A stretch of DNA of 64,000 bases from Helicobacteraceae bacterium (GCA_900766555.1 CAAFVR010000008.1:1-64000); one strand, 5' to 3'. Shown: positions 1-7,737, counted from the first letter of the stretch. Notes: generated by a model not told the origin, from the sequence alone. A program made the numbers and translations.

Positions 1-102
1 AAAAAACCCCCCCCCCCCCCCCCCCCGGACAACAAACAACAGAAAAGAAGACGGCAAAAAGAGATATTGGTAAAAGAGGTATTGACGGAAGAGCTTAAAT
101 AA
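1..102 (+). CDS. C-terminal end of an unidentified, probably phase-variable protein (5' end outside window)
   Basis: An open frame runs from base 1 to a TAA at 100-102. It reads two lysines, seven prolines from the C20 tract (7-26), then a charged tail rich in K, R, Q and E ending in TEELK. The frame passes through the tract without a stop, so in this copy the downstream tail is in register. It converges on pseI and overlaps its end by 8 bp. Intragenic poly-C/G tracts are the usual switch of phase-variable surface and glycosylation genes in Campylobacter. The tail itself gives no family. The upstream part is not visible, so the real reading frame and the ON/OFF state cannot be decided here. 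Confidence 0.5.
   Translation, partial: KKPPPPPPPDNKQQKRRRQKEILVKEVLTEELK
7..26. repeat. Homopolymeric tract C20 (G20 on the complement)
   Basis: Twenty consecutive C residues directly follow six A residues. Random occurrence is essentially excluded in DNA of about one-third G+C. Campylobacter contingency loci carry such tracts, usually about 8-12 bases, so 20 is long. Slipped-strand mispairing would shift the frame of the plus-strand gene that spans it. The exact length is the least reliable base count in the window. Confidence 0.9.
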
Positions 103-1123
103 AATCATCCCTAAAAAGTGGCTTTCCAAAGTCTAGATCCTTTGTGGCTCTTTTGCCGATTGCTTCTTTTAGAAAACGCGGGTGCAATCCGGCATTTGGG
201 CGAAAACTCCCGATATTTTCGCGCGTTAGAAATTCACCCTTTTTGATCGGCGCTTTTATAAAAAGTGAACGTCCAAAATTCCTGCCCTTTATTTTTATAT
301 CTTCGCTTTCTTGCAGAGCGCTTTCTCCAAGCGCCAAAGTGGCATTTTTGATATCAAGTGCTAGTTGTTTAAATTCAATCGGATCTAGGCTAAAGCTAGC
401 ATCAAGTCCGCCCAAAGATTTATCCAAAATAAAATGCTTTTCTATCATTTGCGCGCCCAATGTTGTGGCCATAATCGCGCACAAATTGCTAGTCGTATGA
501 TCGCTAAGGCCAACTTTTATGTTCACATTTTTATTTTTATTTTTGCCTAGATCAGACAGTGATTTTAAGCGATTTATATTTGCCAATTTTATTGGAGCTG
601 GATAACTGCTTGTGCAAAGCAACAGCGTAATATCTTTGCATCCAGCACTTATGCAAGCATCAAGGGCTTCTTCTATTTCACTTTTTATAGCTATGCCAGT
701 TGATAAAATCATTGGCTTTTTTGTACTCGCAACGCTATAAATAAATTCGCAATCTAGTATTTCAAAACTAGCAATTTTATACATCGGGCAATCTAGACTC
801 TCAAGCAGATCTAGAGCATTAAGAGAAAAAGGCGAACTAAAAAGCACGATATCAATATCCCTTGCGGCATTAAATAAATCTCTATGCCAAGCAAATGGTA
901 GCGCGCCCTCTTTGTATATATCATGCAAATATCGCTCATCCCAAAGCTCTGTATTTTTGATCTTAAATATCTCAGATCTAACAGGCAGAGTTAGGCAATC
1001 TGGGGTATATGTCTGGATCTTAACTGAATTTGCCAATGCCTCTTTTGCGGCCTTTATGGTCTTTATGGCGATTTCTAAACTATTGTTATGATTGGCGCTA
1101 ATTTCAGCTACTAAATTTTTCAT
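95..1123 (-). CDS. pseI: Pseudaminic acid synthase PseI
   Basis: PseI condenses 2,4-diacetamido-2,4,6-trideoxy-L-altrose with phosphoenolpyruvate to make pseudaminic acid, the nonulosonic acid placed on flagellin in Campylobacter and Helicobacter. The 342-residue protein has the NeuB-family TIM barrel, with ISANHN near residues 8-13, KIQTY near 36-40 and IEKHF near 230. A C-terminal SAF (antifreeze-like) domain from about residue 283 begins GRSLFIKAPIKKG. Length is normal for PseI. It overlaps the 3' end of pseH by 20 bp and is last in the flgH-pseFGHI run. Its tail overlaps the convergent poly-C gene. NeuB and LegI are relatives, but the linked pseF, pseG and pseH favour PseI. Confidence 0.92.
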   Translation of the reverse strand: MKNLVAEISANHNNSLEIAIKTIKAAKEALANSVKIQTYTPDCLTLPVRSEIFKIKNTELWDERYLHDIYKEGALPFAWHRDLFNAARDIDIVLFSSPFSLNALDLLESLDCPMYKIASFEILDCEFIYSVASTKKPMILSTGIAIKSEIEEALDACISAGCKDITLLLCTSSYPAPIKLANINRLKSLSDLGKNKNKNVNIKVGLSDHTTSNLCAIMATTLGAQMIEKHFILDKSLGGLDASFSLDPIEFKQLALDIKNATLALGESALQESEDIKIKGRNFGRSLFIKAPIKKGEFLTRENIGSFRPNAGLHPRFLKEAIGKRATKDLDFGKPLFRDDFI

Positions 1124-1613
1124 AAACCATTATCTCTTTTGTCAAATTTGGCATTTTTTTAAAGCCGCGCTTTGCATAAAGCGCTATTGCTCTAGTATTT
1201 TTGGCATAAACTTCAAGGCGCAATTTTTGCATATTAAAAATGCTAAATGTTATAAATTCTAGCGATTCTAAAATGACTTCGCCCAAGCTTTTATTTGGCA
1301 TTTTAATTTTAGAAAAGGGATTTTTATACAGCCCGCCGATGGCGCAATCTGATGGATATTTCAGCTCAAAACTACATACGCCAAGTAAATTTTGCGAAAT
1401 ATATGCGCCATAAAAACAGACTCTTTTGTATTGCTCCAAACGCTCTATGAAATCAAAATGTTGCTCTGTTGAAATCAGATCTTTATTGTACATTTGCAAG
1501 CGCACAGAATCGTGATTTCTGCAGGCTAGAATTTCTAACAGTTCAATCTTGCTAAGTGCCGTAAAATTGCGCAAAATAACTTTGCCAAATGTAATTTCAG
1601 ATGGGAAAATCAT
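1104..1613 (-). CDS. pseH: UDP-4-amino-4,6-dideoxy-N-acetyl-beta-L-altrosamine N-acetyltransferase PseH
   Basis: PseH is a GNAT-fold acetyltransferase that moves acetyl from acetyl-CoA to the C4 amino group of the UDP-sugar, the third step of pseudaminic acid synthesis. The 169-residue product has the GNAT pattern: a strand pair around residues 65-85 (FYGAYI...LLGVCSFEL) and a C-terminal segment LEVYAKNTRAIALYAKRGF typical of the acetyl-CoA-binding half. Its ATG overlaps the pseG stop (ATGA). The assignment rests on fold plus position between pseG and pseI, because GNAT sequences are poorly diagnostic on their own. Confidence 0.85.
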   Translation of the reverse strand: MIFPSEITFGKVILRNFTALSKIELLEILACRNHDSVRLQMYNKDLISTEQHFDFIERLEQYKRVCFYGAYISQNLLGVCSFELKYPSDCAIGGLYKNPFSKIKMPNKSLGEVILESLEFITFSIFNMQKLRLEVYAKNTRAIALYAKRGFKKMPNLTKEIMVYEKFSS

Positions 1614-2524
1614 ATTAAATCCCTCAAAAATCCATCCAAATTGCTGCCAAAATCTAGATCTGATGCTATTTTTTTCATCCTAGTTATATCGCAATTATAA
1701 AGCAGTTCTAGATCGCTAATTTTTTGCATTTTAATAATTGCACCTAATTTATGAAATTCATTTATCTGAAAAGCCTGATTTGGCGCCATCTCAAATACTA
1801 ATGCTGGCAAGGCGCAACTTAGCGCTTCATTTAATATTACTCCGCCGCCTAAAATGCCAAGACTAGAATGTAAAAATAGCTCTAAAAGTTGCTCTTTTGG
1901 GATATTTCTAAGCACTTTGAACTTAGTTTTAAGATCATGATTATAATATTTGCCAAGTATTATTGTGACGCTAAAATCTAGCTTCAAAATCTCAAGAAAA
2001 TTTGCAATTTCTTGCGTTACATTAAACTCATCTCCTCCGCCTGTGCAAACTACAATATTTTTTGAGACCTCTTTTATACTCTTTTGTTTTTTGCAAAAAT
2101 TAAAGCCTAGCCCCGCATATACATTTGAGCGCCCGCTGTAGATCTTATGTGAATTGATAGCTGGATTTAAAATAAGAGCTTCTTTTGGATAATCTAGCCT
2201 GTTGAAATCATCAATTATCGCAAGCTTTTTTGCATATTTCAAAGCTATTTTATAATGATAATCTAGCGCTAAATAACTATCAATTACTATTAAATGTATC
2301 GCCTCATAACTCTTTAAAATGTCTTCTAAAATACCCTCGCTTAACCAACTTTCTTTCAAGGTCCCCTGATAATGTTGTGGGCAATTTTCGTCGCTACTTT
2401 TTTCAAAAATAAACATTTTGATCTCAAAGCCGATGAGAGATAAGCGCTTTTTTAACTCAAGCATGCGGCTCTTGTGCCCAGATCCGATCTGAAATCCCGT
2501 TTCAGTGAAAATTAAGCCAAGCAA
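1610..2524 (-). CDS. pseG: UDP-2,4-diacetamido-2,4,6-trideoxy-beta-L-altropyranose hydrolase PseG
   Basis: PseG removes UDP from the diacetamido-altrose sugar, giving the substrate for PseI. It is a GT-B-fold, MurG-related enzyme of 304 residues. The N-terminal glycine motif IGSGHKSRM (about residues 13-21) carries the histidine used as catalytic base in the family, and a GILGGGVILNEAL nucleotide-binding segment lies near residue 223. The frame has a TTG start at 2524 that overlaps pseF by 23 bp; the first ATG would remove the glycine/histidine motif, so TTG is preferred. Tight overlap with pseF and pseH indicates translational coupling. Confidence 0.9.
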   Translation of the reverse strand: MLGLIFTETGFQIGSGHKSRMLELKKRLSLIGFEIKMFIFEKSSDENCPQHYQGTLKESWLSEGILEDILKSYEAIHLIVIDSYLALDYHYKIALKYAKKLAIIDDFNRLDYPKEALILNPAINSHKIYSGRSNVYAGLGFNFCKKQKSIKEVSKNIVVCTGGGDEFNVTQEIANFLEILKLDFSVTIILGKYYNHDLKTKFKVLRNIPKEQLLELFLHSSLGILGGGVILNEALSCALPALVFEMAPNQAFQINEFHKLGAIIKMQKISDLELLYNCDITRMKKIASDLDFGSNLDGFLRDLI

Positions 2525-3185
2525 ATTTCGCCCTTGCTTCTTCTAAATCTTCTTTGGTATTTATGTCGCATGCTTCAAAATCATTTAAAAGATAGCAGAG
2601 GCTCTTATGCGCAAAAATGGCCTCTTCTTTTAAAAAACTCTCCCCCCAACCGAAATAAAATGCGCCAGCATCATAAAATAAATCTCCCAAATCCTGACTT
2701 CTTGCATCAATAAAGCCATCAATTAGCATTTGTGAAAAAATATTATCTTTAAGTGAGAATGACCTAAATGGGCTATGTCTAAATTTAACGCAAGAAAATA
2801 CATAATTTTTAGTCGCATTTTGCTCTAATAATTCTAGAGCGTCCTGCAAACTTTTGGATTTTAAAAGTGGCGTTGCAGGATACAAACAACAAACTATATC
2901 GCGCGCCTTAATGCCAAGTTTTAAGCAAGCGTCTTTCATAACGCTAAGCGTGGTGGCAAAATCATTTGCTAAATGTTCTTGTCGTAATAGAACCTTTGCG
3001 CCGGCATTTTGCGCGAGATCTAGTATTTTTGCACTATCACTTGAGACATATATTTCATCAAATATTTTTGACCCTTTAGCCAATTCAATTGCGCGCACTA
3101 AAAATGGCTTGCCAAAAAAATCTAAGATATTTTTATCTTTTATTCTTTTTGAGTTGCCGCGAGCTGGGATTATGGCTATTTTCAT
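2502..3185 (-). CDS. pseF: Pseudaminic acid cytidylyltransferase PseF
   Basis: PseF activates pseudaminic acid with CTP to CMP-Pse, the donor used by flagellin glycosyltransferases. The 227-residue protein begins MKIAIIPARGNSKRIKDKN, the classic CMP-sugar synthetase nucleotide-binding start. YVSSDS near residue 46 and LYPATPLLK near 101 complete the fold. It starts just 3 bp after flgH and overlaps pseG downstream. NeuA and LegF are relatives; context decides for PseF. Confidence 0.9.
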   Translation of the reverse strand: MKIAIIPARGNSKRIKDKNILDFFGKPFLVRAIELAKGSKIFDEIYVSSDSAKILDLAQNAGAKVLLRQEHLANDFATTLSVMKDACLKLGIKARDIVCCLYPATPLLKSKSLQDALELLEQNATKNYVFSCVKFRHSPFRSFSLKDNIFSQMLIDGFIDARSQDLGDLFYDAGAFYFGWGESFLKEEAIFAHKSLCYLLNDFEACDINTKEDLEEARAKFAWLNFH

Positions 3186-3188
3186 ATG

Positions 3189-3887
3189 TTAATAAGGAAA
3201 TTCGCTTTCAACTGCATCGGCTGCAAATTTCTTTTTATTCGTATTGCTTAGGTCGCCTATATTTGCATATTGGATCTTAGCATCGGCTAGATATTTTGAC
3301 TCAACCGTATTATTTCGCGCCACATCATATGGTCTAACAACGCCGGATACGCGGATCATCTGTTTTTCGCCATCGACTAGAATTTCTTTTGTGCCAAGTA
3401 CAAAATAATTGCCATTTTCAAGCACTTTTAATATGCGAGCTGTAATTGTTAATACTAGATCTTCGCTTTTTTTCTGAGATCCGCCGCCTTTGAAATTCGT
3501 ATTTGTAGTCGGATTTACAAGAGTGTAATTTGTTTGATTATTTAACTCATTTGTCCTAGCTAGCGCTTGCTCATTTGTGCCATTATATTGGAGTTGCGGA
3601 GATGTACGATTGCCCGCTGAATTATTATTATATGTTTTGGAAGTGGAATAATTCGCACTTGATTTTTCATCAACTAAAATTGTTATTAAATCATCTGGCT
3701 TCATTGCGCGCCTATCCGAAAATAGCGGCTTATCGCCCTGGCCAAATAAACTTCCGGGCTTGCTAAATTCCGGTATAAAATCGCGCCCTGGAGATTCTTC
3801 AACATAATCTGGCGGGTTTAAATCAATTTCTGGCTGATAAGCAAATGCATAAGGCAAAAGTAGCATCAAATAAAAATAGCGCTTCAT
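3189..3887 (-). CDS. flgH: Flagellar L-ring protein FlgH
   Basis: FlgH forms the outer-membrane L-ring around the flagellar rod. The 232-residue protein has an N-terminal signal sequence (MKRYFYLMLLLPYAFA), then SLFGQGDKPLFSDRRAMKPDDLITILVDE and ENGNYFVLGTKEILVDGEKQMIRVSGVVRP, both strongly FlgH. No cysteine is present in the signal region, so the lipobox of enterobacterial FlgH is missing; as I recall other Campylobacter FlgH proteins also lack it. A sigma-54-type promoter sits just upstream (3913-3930). The pse genes follow closely and are probably co-transcribed. Confidence 0.95.
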   Translation of the reverse strand: MKRYFYLMLLLPYAFAYQPEIDLNPPDYVEESPGRDFIPEFSKPGSLFGQGDKPLFSDRRAMKPDDLITILVDEKSSANYSTSKTYNNNSAGNRTSPQLQYNGTNEQALARTNELNNQTNYTLVNPTTNTNFKGGGSQKKSEDLVLTITARILKVLENGNYFVLGTKEILVDGEKQMIRVSGVVRPYDVARNNTVESKYLADAKIQYANIGDLSNTNKKKFAADAVESEFPY

Positions 3888-3912
3888 AAAATATCCTATT
3901 TTTGCCTTAAAA

Positions 3913-3930
3913 AAGCAAAAGATATTCCTA
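3913..3930 (-). promoter_or_regulatory. Putative sigma-54 (RpoN) promoter of flgH-pseFGHI
   Basis: Read on the minus strand the site is TAGGAATATCTTTTGCTT. The GG (3928-3927) and GC (3916-3915) are separated by exactly 10 bases and flanked by AA and TT, as in the C. jejuni RpoN consensus TTGGAAC-N-TTGCTT. A start site near 3903 would leave a leader of about 16 nt that contains the AGGAT ribosome binding site. Hook and basal-body genes of this group are known RpoN targets. Confidence 0.6.
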
Positions 3931-3944
3931 TCGCTTAACTGAGA

Positions 3945-4469
3945 TCAGTAAGGTTTGCAGGCGCGCCACATTTCACGAAAGCTTGAATTAATTTTGCTAG
4001 CTAGCTTTGCATTATCCGTAAAATATAAGATCTCATAATTATTTGTAAAAGCATTTTTGCTCCAATTTGCAGATCCAAAGGCTATTTTTGAGCCATCAAT
4101 TATTAAAAGCTTTTGATGCATAATTCCAGAAATATTGCCAGATCCGATCCCCCTTAATACACAAGTATTGATATTTCTAATTGCGCTTAAATTCCCGATA
4201 GTTGAGAATTTGCTATCAAGCTGGCTTTTGTCATATATTATGCGCACTTTTACGCCCTGTTTTGCGGCCTCACGAATCGACTTTGCGATATCTTTATGAG
4301 TGAAACTATATATTGCAATATCTACGCTATTTTTGGCATTTTTTATGGAACTTTTAAGTTCTTTTAATGCCTGTTTATTATCATATGGGAGTACAAAAAC
4401 GGCCTCTTTTGCAAAAATTTGCGATGCTAAAAAGATGCCAAAAAGCGCGCCCTTCAAAAATGTTGCCAA
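3945..4469 (-). CDS. Secreted or membrane-anchored phospholipase D-family nuclease, NucT-like
   Basis: This 174-residue protein has an N-terminal hydrophobic segment (about residues 5-20, LKGALFGIFLASQIFA) and one PLD HKD motif, HQKLLIID near residue 118, followed by GSANWS. That is the single-motif, dimeric Nuc endonuclease type. Helicobacter pylori NucT, a surface nuclease linked to DNA uptake and purine salvage, belongs to the same small class, and the length is similar. It stands alone between flgH and the divergent acidic-protein gene. Cellular location and role are inferred; cardiolipin-type lipid activity is unlikely for such a short one-motif protein. Confidence 0.75.
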   Translation of the reverse strand: MATFLKGALFGIFLASQIFAKEAVFVLPYDNKQALKELKSSIKNAKNSVDIAIYSFTHKDIAKSIREAAKQGVKVRIIYDKSQLDSKFSTIGNLSAIRNINTCVLRGIGSGNISGIMHQKLLIIDGSKIAFGSANWSKNAFTNNYEILYFTDNAKLASKINSSFREMWRACKPY

Positions 4470-4521
4470 TAAATTACCTCAGATATTTTGGATATTATAA
4501 CCGCAAAAGTTTGGGCGCGTT

Positions 4522-5718
4522 TTGGAAATATACCTTTTTAGCAAAGATGCAATGATTGTCAAAATAATTGAAAATAGCGTCAAAAGTTTGGATCTGAGCT
4601 TACAAATGTTTAGCAATTTTGATGATAGCTTTATCAGATCTGACAGCAAGAGCGTAATTGCATTTTTTGATGATTCCATTTTGAATGTCACAAATCTCCC
4701 CCAAACGAGCTATCAAAAAGTGCTAATTCATCGCAAAGATATAAAAGAACTGCCCGGCTTTGATGCCTATATCAAAAAGCCATTTTTGCCAAAAGACATT
4801 ATAAATTTCATAAAACAAAAGCAAGATGAGCTAAAAGAAATTGTCCCTCAATATAACGATGATATGCCGCCTAGTTCGGATCTAGAAAATCCAGAAATAC
4901 TTGATATAAAAGATGAGCTTTTTACCTTAGGTGATGAATGCGAAAATGGCCCCAATGAAATGGATGATATCCACGACATTGAGCTACCAATATTTGAATT
5001 GCCAGATGAATTTAAAGATATCTCAATCAAAGAAGAAAAAGAAGAAGCCCAAGAAGAAATCGAAGAAATCGAAAAAATCAAAGAAGAGCTAAAAAAAGAG
5101 ATTAGAGAAGAGACTAGACAAAGCAACCTAAGTGCCGAGCAAGAAAAACTAGATTTAGAGATGGCCCTATTAGATACGCCAAAAAATATTAAGCCAGAAT
5201 CAGAATTAGAAATAGAAAAAACAATAGAGCCAGATCCGCTTGAAGACATAAAAATCGCAGATGAACCCGCCCCAGCCACCGTTTCTACTCCTACTCCCGT
5301 TTCTGTTTCTGCGTCGGCATCAGAATCTATACTTGAACCAAGAGATATAAGCCGCATAAAAGAGCTATTAAATGCCACAAAAATACAGCCCCAAAGACCC
5401 CAAAATATAGATAATGATTTCAAGGTTCCAGATCCGATGCCGATGTCCTCTACATCAGATCTAGCAAAAGAAGAGGACTTAGAGACGAAGGCCCAAATAA
5501 TTGCCAAAATCGACAAAGAAATTAACGATATTGATATCGATGAAGAAGGTATTTTGGAGGCGCTAAATCGCCCTCTTTTAAATAATTCCCCAAGAAGCTT
5601 AAATGCTAGGGGGTCTGATTTTATATCATTTATCAAAAATACGCCAGAACCTGAGCTAAAGCGCCTTTTAAGCGGGGGGAAGATTTCTATTTTTATAAAT
5701 TTTGAAGACTATAAATGA
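4522..5718 (+). CDS. Highly acidic protein with an N-terminal degenerate receiver domain
   Basis: The product has 398 residues. Residues 1 to about 105 look like a response-regulator receiver fold: a strand MEIYLFSK, a later strand SVIAFFDDS, and near residue 93 the segment IKKPFLPKDIINFI, which mimics the conserved Lys-Pro turn and last helix. The normal phospho-acceptor context is not convincing. Residues 110-330 are Glu/Asp-rich, probably disordered or coiled coil, with a short Pro/Ala/Thr/Ser spacer (about 250-270). The end overlaps gmk by an ATGA. C. jejuni has an unnamed highly acidic protein in the same position before gmk. The start is TTG at 4522; an ATG at 4552 would cut into the first strand. 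Function unknown. Confidence 0.8.
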   Translation: MEIYLFSKDAMIVKIIENSVKSLDLSLQMFSNFDDSFIRSDSKSVIAFFDDSILNVTNLPQTSYQKVLIHRKDIKELPGFDAYIKKPFLPKDIINFIKQKQDELKEIVPQYNDDMPPSSDLENPEILDIKDELFTLGDECENGPNEMDDIHDIELPIFELPDEFKDISIKEEKEEAQEEIEEIEKIKEELKKEIREETRQSNLSAEQEKLDLEMALLDTPKNIKPESELEIEKTIEPDPLEDIKIADEPAPATVSTPTPVSVSASASESILEPRDISRIKELLNATKIQPQRPQNIDNDFKVPDPMPMSSTSDLAKEEDLETKAQIIAKIDKEINDIDIDEEGILEALNRPLLNNSPRSLNARGSDFISFIKNTPEPELKRLLSGGKISIFINFEDYK

Positions 5719-6329
5719 ATAACGGTTGCATCTTAATAATTTCTGGCCCAAGCGGTAGTGGCAAATCAACGCTACTAAAAATATTGCACGAAAAAATACC
5801 AAATTTTTATTTCTCCGTTTCAGCCACAACGCGCGCGCCAAGGGAATTTGAACGTCATGGAAGGGAATATTTTTTTGAACCAAAAGAGATGTTTTTAAAT
5901 CAAATCGAAAATGACGAATTTTTAGAATGGGAAAAAGTGCATGACAATTATTATGGCACGCTAAAAGCTCCGATTGATCAGGCACTAAGCGAGGGTAAGA
6001 TGGTCGTTTTTGACGTTGATGTTAAAGGTCATCGCAATATCAAGCGACATTATGCTAGCCTCTCTAGATCCGTTTTTATAACCACACCAAGCGATTTGGT
6101 CTTAAAACAACGCTTAATGGAGCGTTTGACAGAAAATAAAGAAGATATTTTAAAACGTTTAAAAAATGCCTATGATGAAATAAATTGCGTCGGAGAATTT
6201 GACTTTTTAATAATTAATGATGACATTACAAAAGCTCAAAATGAGATTTTGAATATCGCAAAAATATTGCCAAATGCTATATTTAACGCGCAGGATCTAA
6301 CAAAGATCTGGCGCAATCAAATTAGTTAA
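5715..6329 (+). CDS. gmk: Guanylate kinase
   Basis: Gmk phosphorylates GMP to GDP with ATP. The 204-residue protein has the P-loop GPSGSGKST (residues 11-19), the GMP-binding segment SATTRAPREFERHGREYFF (about 36-54), and DVDVKGHRNIK in the middle. Length is normal. The start overlaps the acidic-protein stop, so the two are likely co-translated. Its end overlaps the convergent DsbC-like gene by 8 bp. Confidence 0.95.
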   Translation: MNNGCILIISGPSGSGKSTLLKILHEKIPNFYFSVSATTRAPREFERHGREYFFEPKEMFLNQIENDEFLEWEKVHDNYYGTLKAPIDQALSEGKMVVFDVDVKGHRNIKRHYASLSRSVFITTPSDLVLKQRLMERLTENKEDILKRLKNAYDEINCVGEFDFLIINDDITKAQNEILNIAKILPNAIFNAQDLTKIWRNQIS

Positions 6330-7083
6330 GCGTCTCATATATAAAAGGCACTCCGCGAACAATGCCCACATCGCCAATTTCTTTGGTCACATTGCCAACT
6401 AAATTTCTATTATCATCTGATACTTTTTTAGGACGAAAAGAAGGATTATAAGCCTCGCGAATTATTTTGAGCTTTGCATCATTTGTGCTTTTGCCCTTTA
6501 TGTTGTCCAAAATATAGCCAGCTTTTGATTTTGAATTCTCACCCAAAAAGCTAACCAAAACCATAGTCACATTGCCCTCTTTTAACCGATCATCTATATT
6601 TCTAAGCTCAGCTTGGCAATGCGGGCAGCTCGGATCTGAGACGATATAAATTGTTTTGTCTGCTGGAGTTTTAGACGTTGAATTTAGCGTTATTTTATAC
6701 TCGCTTGGCACTTTTGCAAACATTTCATCAAGCTGTTTTGCATTCTTTGCATTCGCATTAATGCCCTGCACATCACTTAACACTTTGGCAATAGTTTTTG
6801 CATCATCATCATTTTTTGCAAAATACACATTATTTAATAAAAACAGCGTATTTCCAGTTGAATCTACGATAACGGGCACCAAAGTCCTAGCATTTTTGTC
6901 CTGCAAAATGGCAATATTTAACCCCTTTTCGCTCAGGCCATGGATACTTTTAACAACAAAATCTTGATTAGTGCGCAGCTTTATCAGATCTGTTATATTT
7001 GAGTTAACATCCGCGTATCCAAACGATAGAGCGATGGAAATAAGCGCACAAAACGAGCCCTTTTTAATCAATCCCTTTGTCAT
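6322..7083 (-). CDS. Periplasmic thiol:disulfide interchange protein, DsbC/DsbG-like
   Basis: The protein has a signal sequence (MTKGLIKKGSFCALISIALSFGYA), an N-terminal DsbC-like dimerisation region, and a thioredoxin domain with CPHC in DPSCPHCQAEL around residue 155. The cis-proline loop is RGVPFIYE near the C terminus. About 253 residues fits DsbC/DsbG. The start at 7083 is chosen because GGAG lies at proper spacing before it; an ATG at 7101 lacks this. It probably reduces or isomerises disulfides in the periplasm. It is divergent from the msrQ-like gene, which also handles periplasmic redox repair. The substrate is unknown. Confidence 0.8.
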   Translation of the reverse strand: MTKGLIKKGSFCALISIALSFGYADVNSNITDLIKLRTNQDFVVKSIHGLSEKGLNIAILQDKNARTLVPVIVDSTGNTLFLLNNVYFAKNDDDAKTIAKVLSDVQGINANAKNAKQLDEMFAKVPSEYKITLNSTSKTPADKTIYIVSDPSCPHCQAELRNIDDRLKEGNVTMVLVSFLGENSKSKAGYILDNIKGKSTNDAKLKIIREAYNPSFRPKKVSDDNRNLVGNVTKEIGDVGIVRGVPFIYETLN

Positions 7084-7149
7084 AAAAACTCCGTTTCTCA
7101 TTTAAATGTTTTGAAAAGCTATTATAAACCTATTTTTTGAAAGAAAGCA

Positions 7150-7737
7150 ATGAAAATAAACACCCTCCCAAAACAGATACTCTTTTATTTTATAACCACG
7201 ATCTTAGCGCTACTTCCGCTTGTATATTTGACCTTCAAAATACTAAATCACACTGGCGGCGAATTTTTTAAGCCGATTTTGCATTTTTTAGGCGATTGGA
7301 GTATGTATTTTTTAGTTTTAGCCATATTTTTTGGCTTTTTTAGCGCGATTAAAAAGCAATTAATTTATCGTCAAATCTTGCGACTTTTTGGGCTTTGGTC
7401 TTTAATTTATGCCATTTTGCATATTTTTATATATCTAGTCTCAGAAGTTGACATAACAAAACCTCTAAATGTCCTTTTGGAGCTAAGACGCGCATATCTA
7501 TTTTATGGACTTGTGGCATTTTTGCTCATTTTGTTTTTAGTAGTTTTAAGCTTTACTAAAAAATTTAATAAAGTTGCCAGCCTAGCTTATATTGCTGGTA
7601 TTTTAGGCGCAGTTCATTACATGTTATCTACAAAATTGCCTGAAAATTTGAGCTATGCTTTTTTTATTTTAATAGGCGTGCTTTTGGGCATCCGTTTGCT
7701 GTATAGTAAAAAATCCTTTAAAAAAGGCAAGCAATGA
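7150..7737 (+). CDS. MsrQ/YedZ-like heme-binding membrane subunit
   Basis: This is a 195-residue protein with about six hydrophobic segments of the ferric-reductase-like transmembrane fold. Histidines in AILHIFIYL (about residue 100) and GAVHYMLS (about 157) are candidate heme ligands, and the arrangement FGLWSLIYAILH resembles MsrQ. MsrQ passes electrons from the quinone pool to the periplasmic methionine sulfoxide reductase MsrP. No msrP gene lies in this window, so either the partner is elsewhere or the protein serves another acceptor. It overlaps kdsB by an ATGA. Confidence 0.7.
   Translation: MKINTLPKQILFYFITTILALLPLVYLTFKILNHTGGEFFKPILHFLGDWSMYFLVLAIFFGFFSAIKKQLIYRQILRLFGLWSLIYAILHIFIYLVSEVDITKPLNVLLELRRAYLFYGLVAFLLILFLVVLSFTKKFNKVASLAYIAGILGAVHYMLSTKLPENLSYAFFILIGVLLGIRLLYSKKSFKKGKQ

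Noticed and set aside
4848..5636. Long open frame on the minus strand, Ser/Ile-rich, 262 codons
   Set aside because: It is the exact antisense of the Glu/Asp-rich repeat part of the acidic protein; such acidic codons read as Ser and Ile in the opposite frame. No ribosome binding site or domain.
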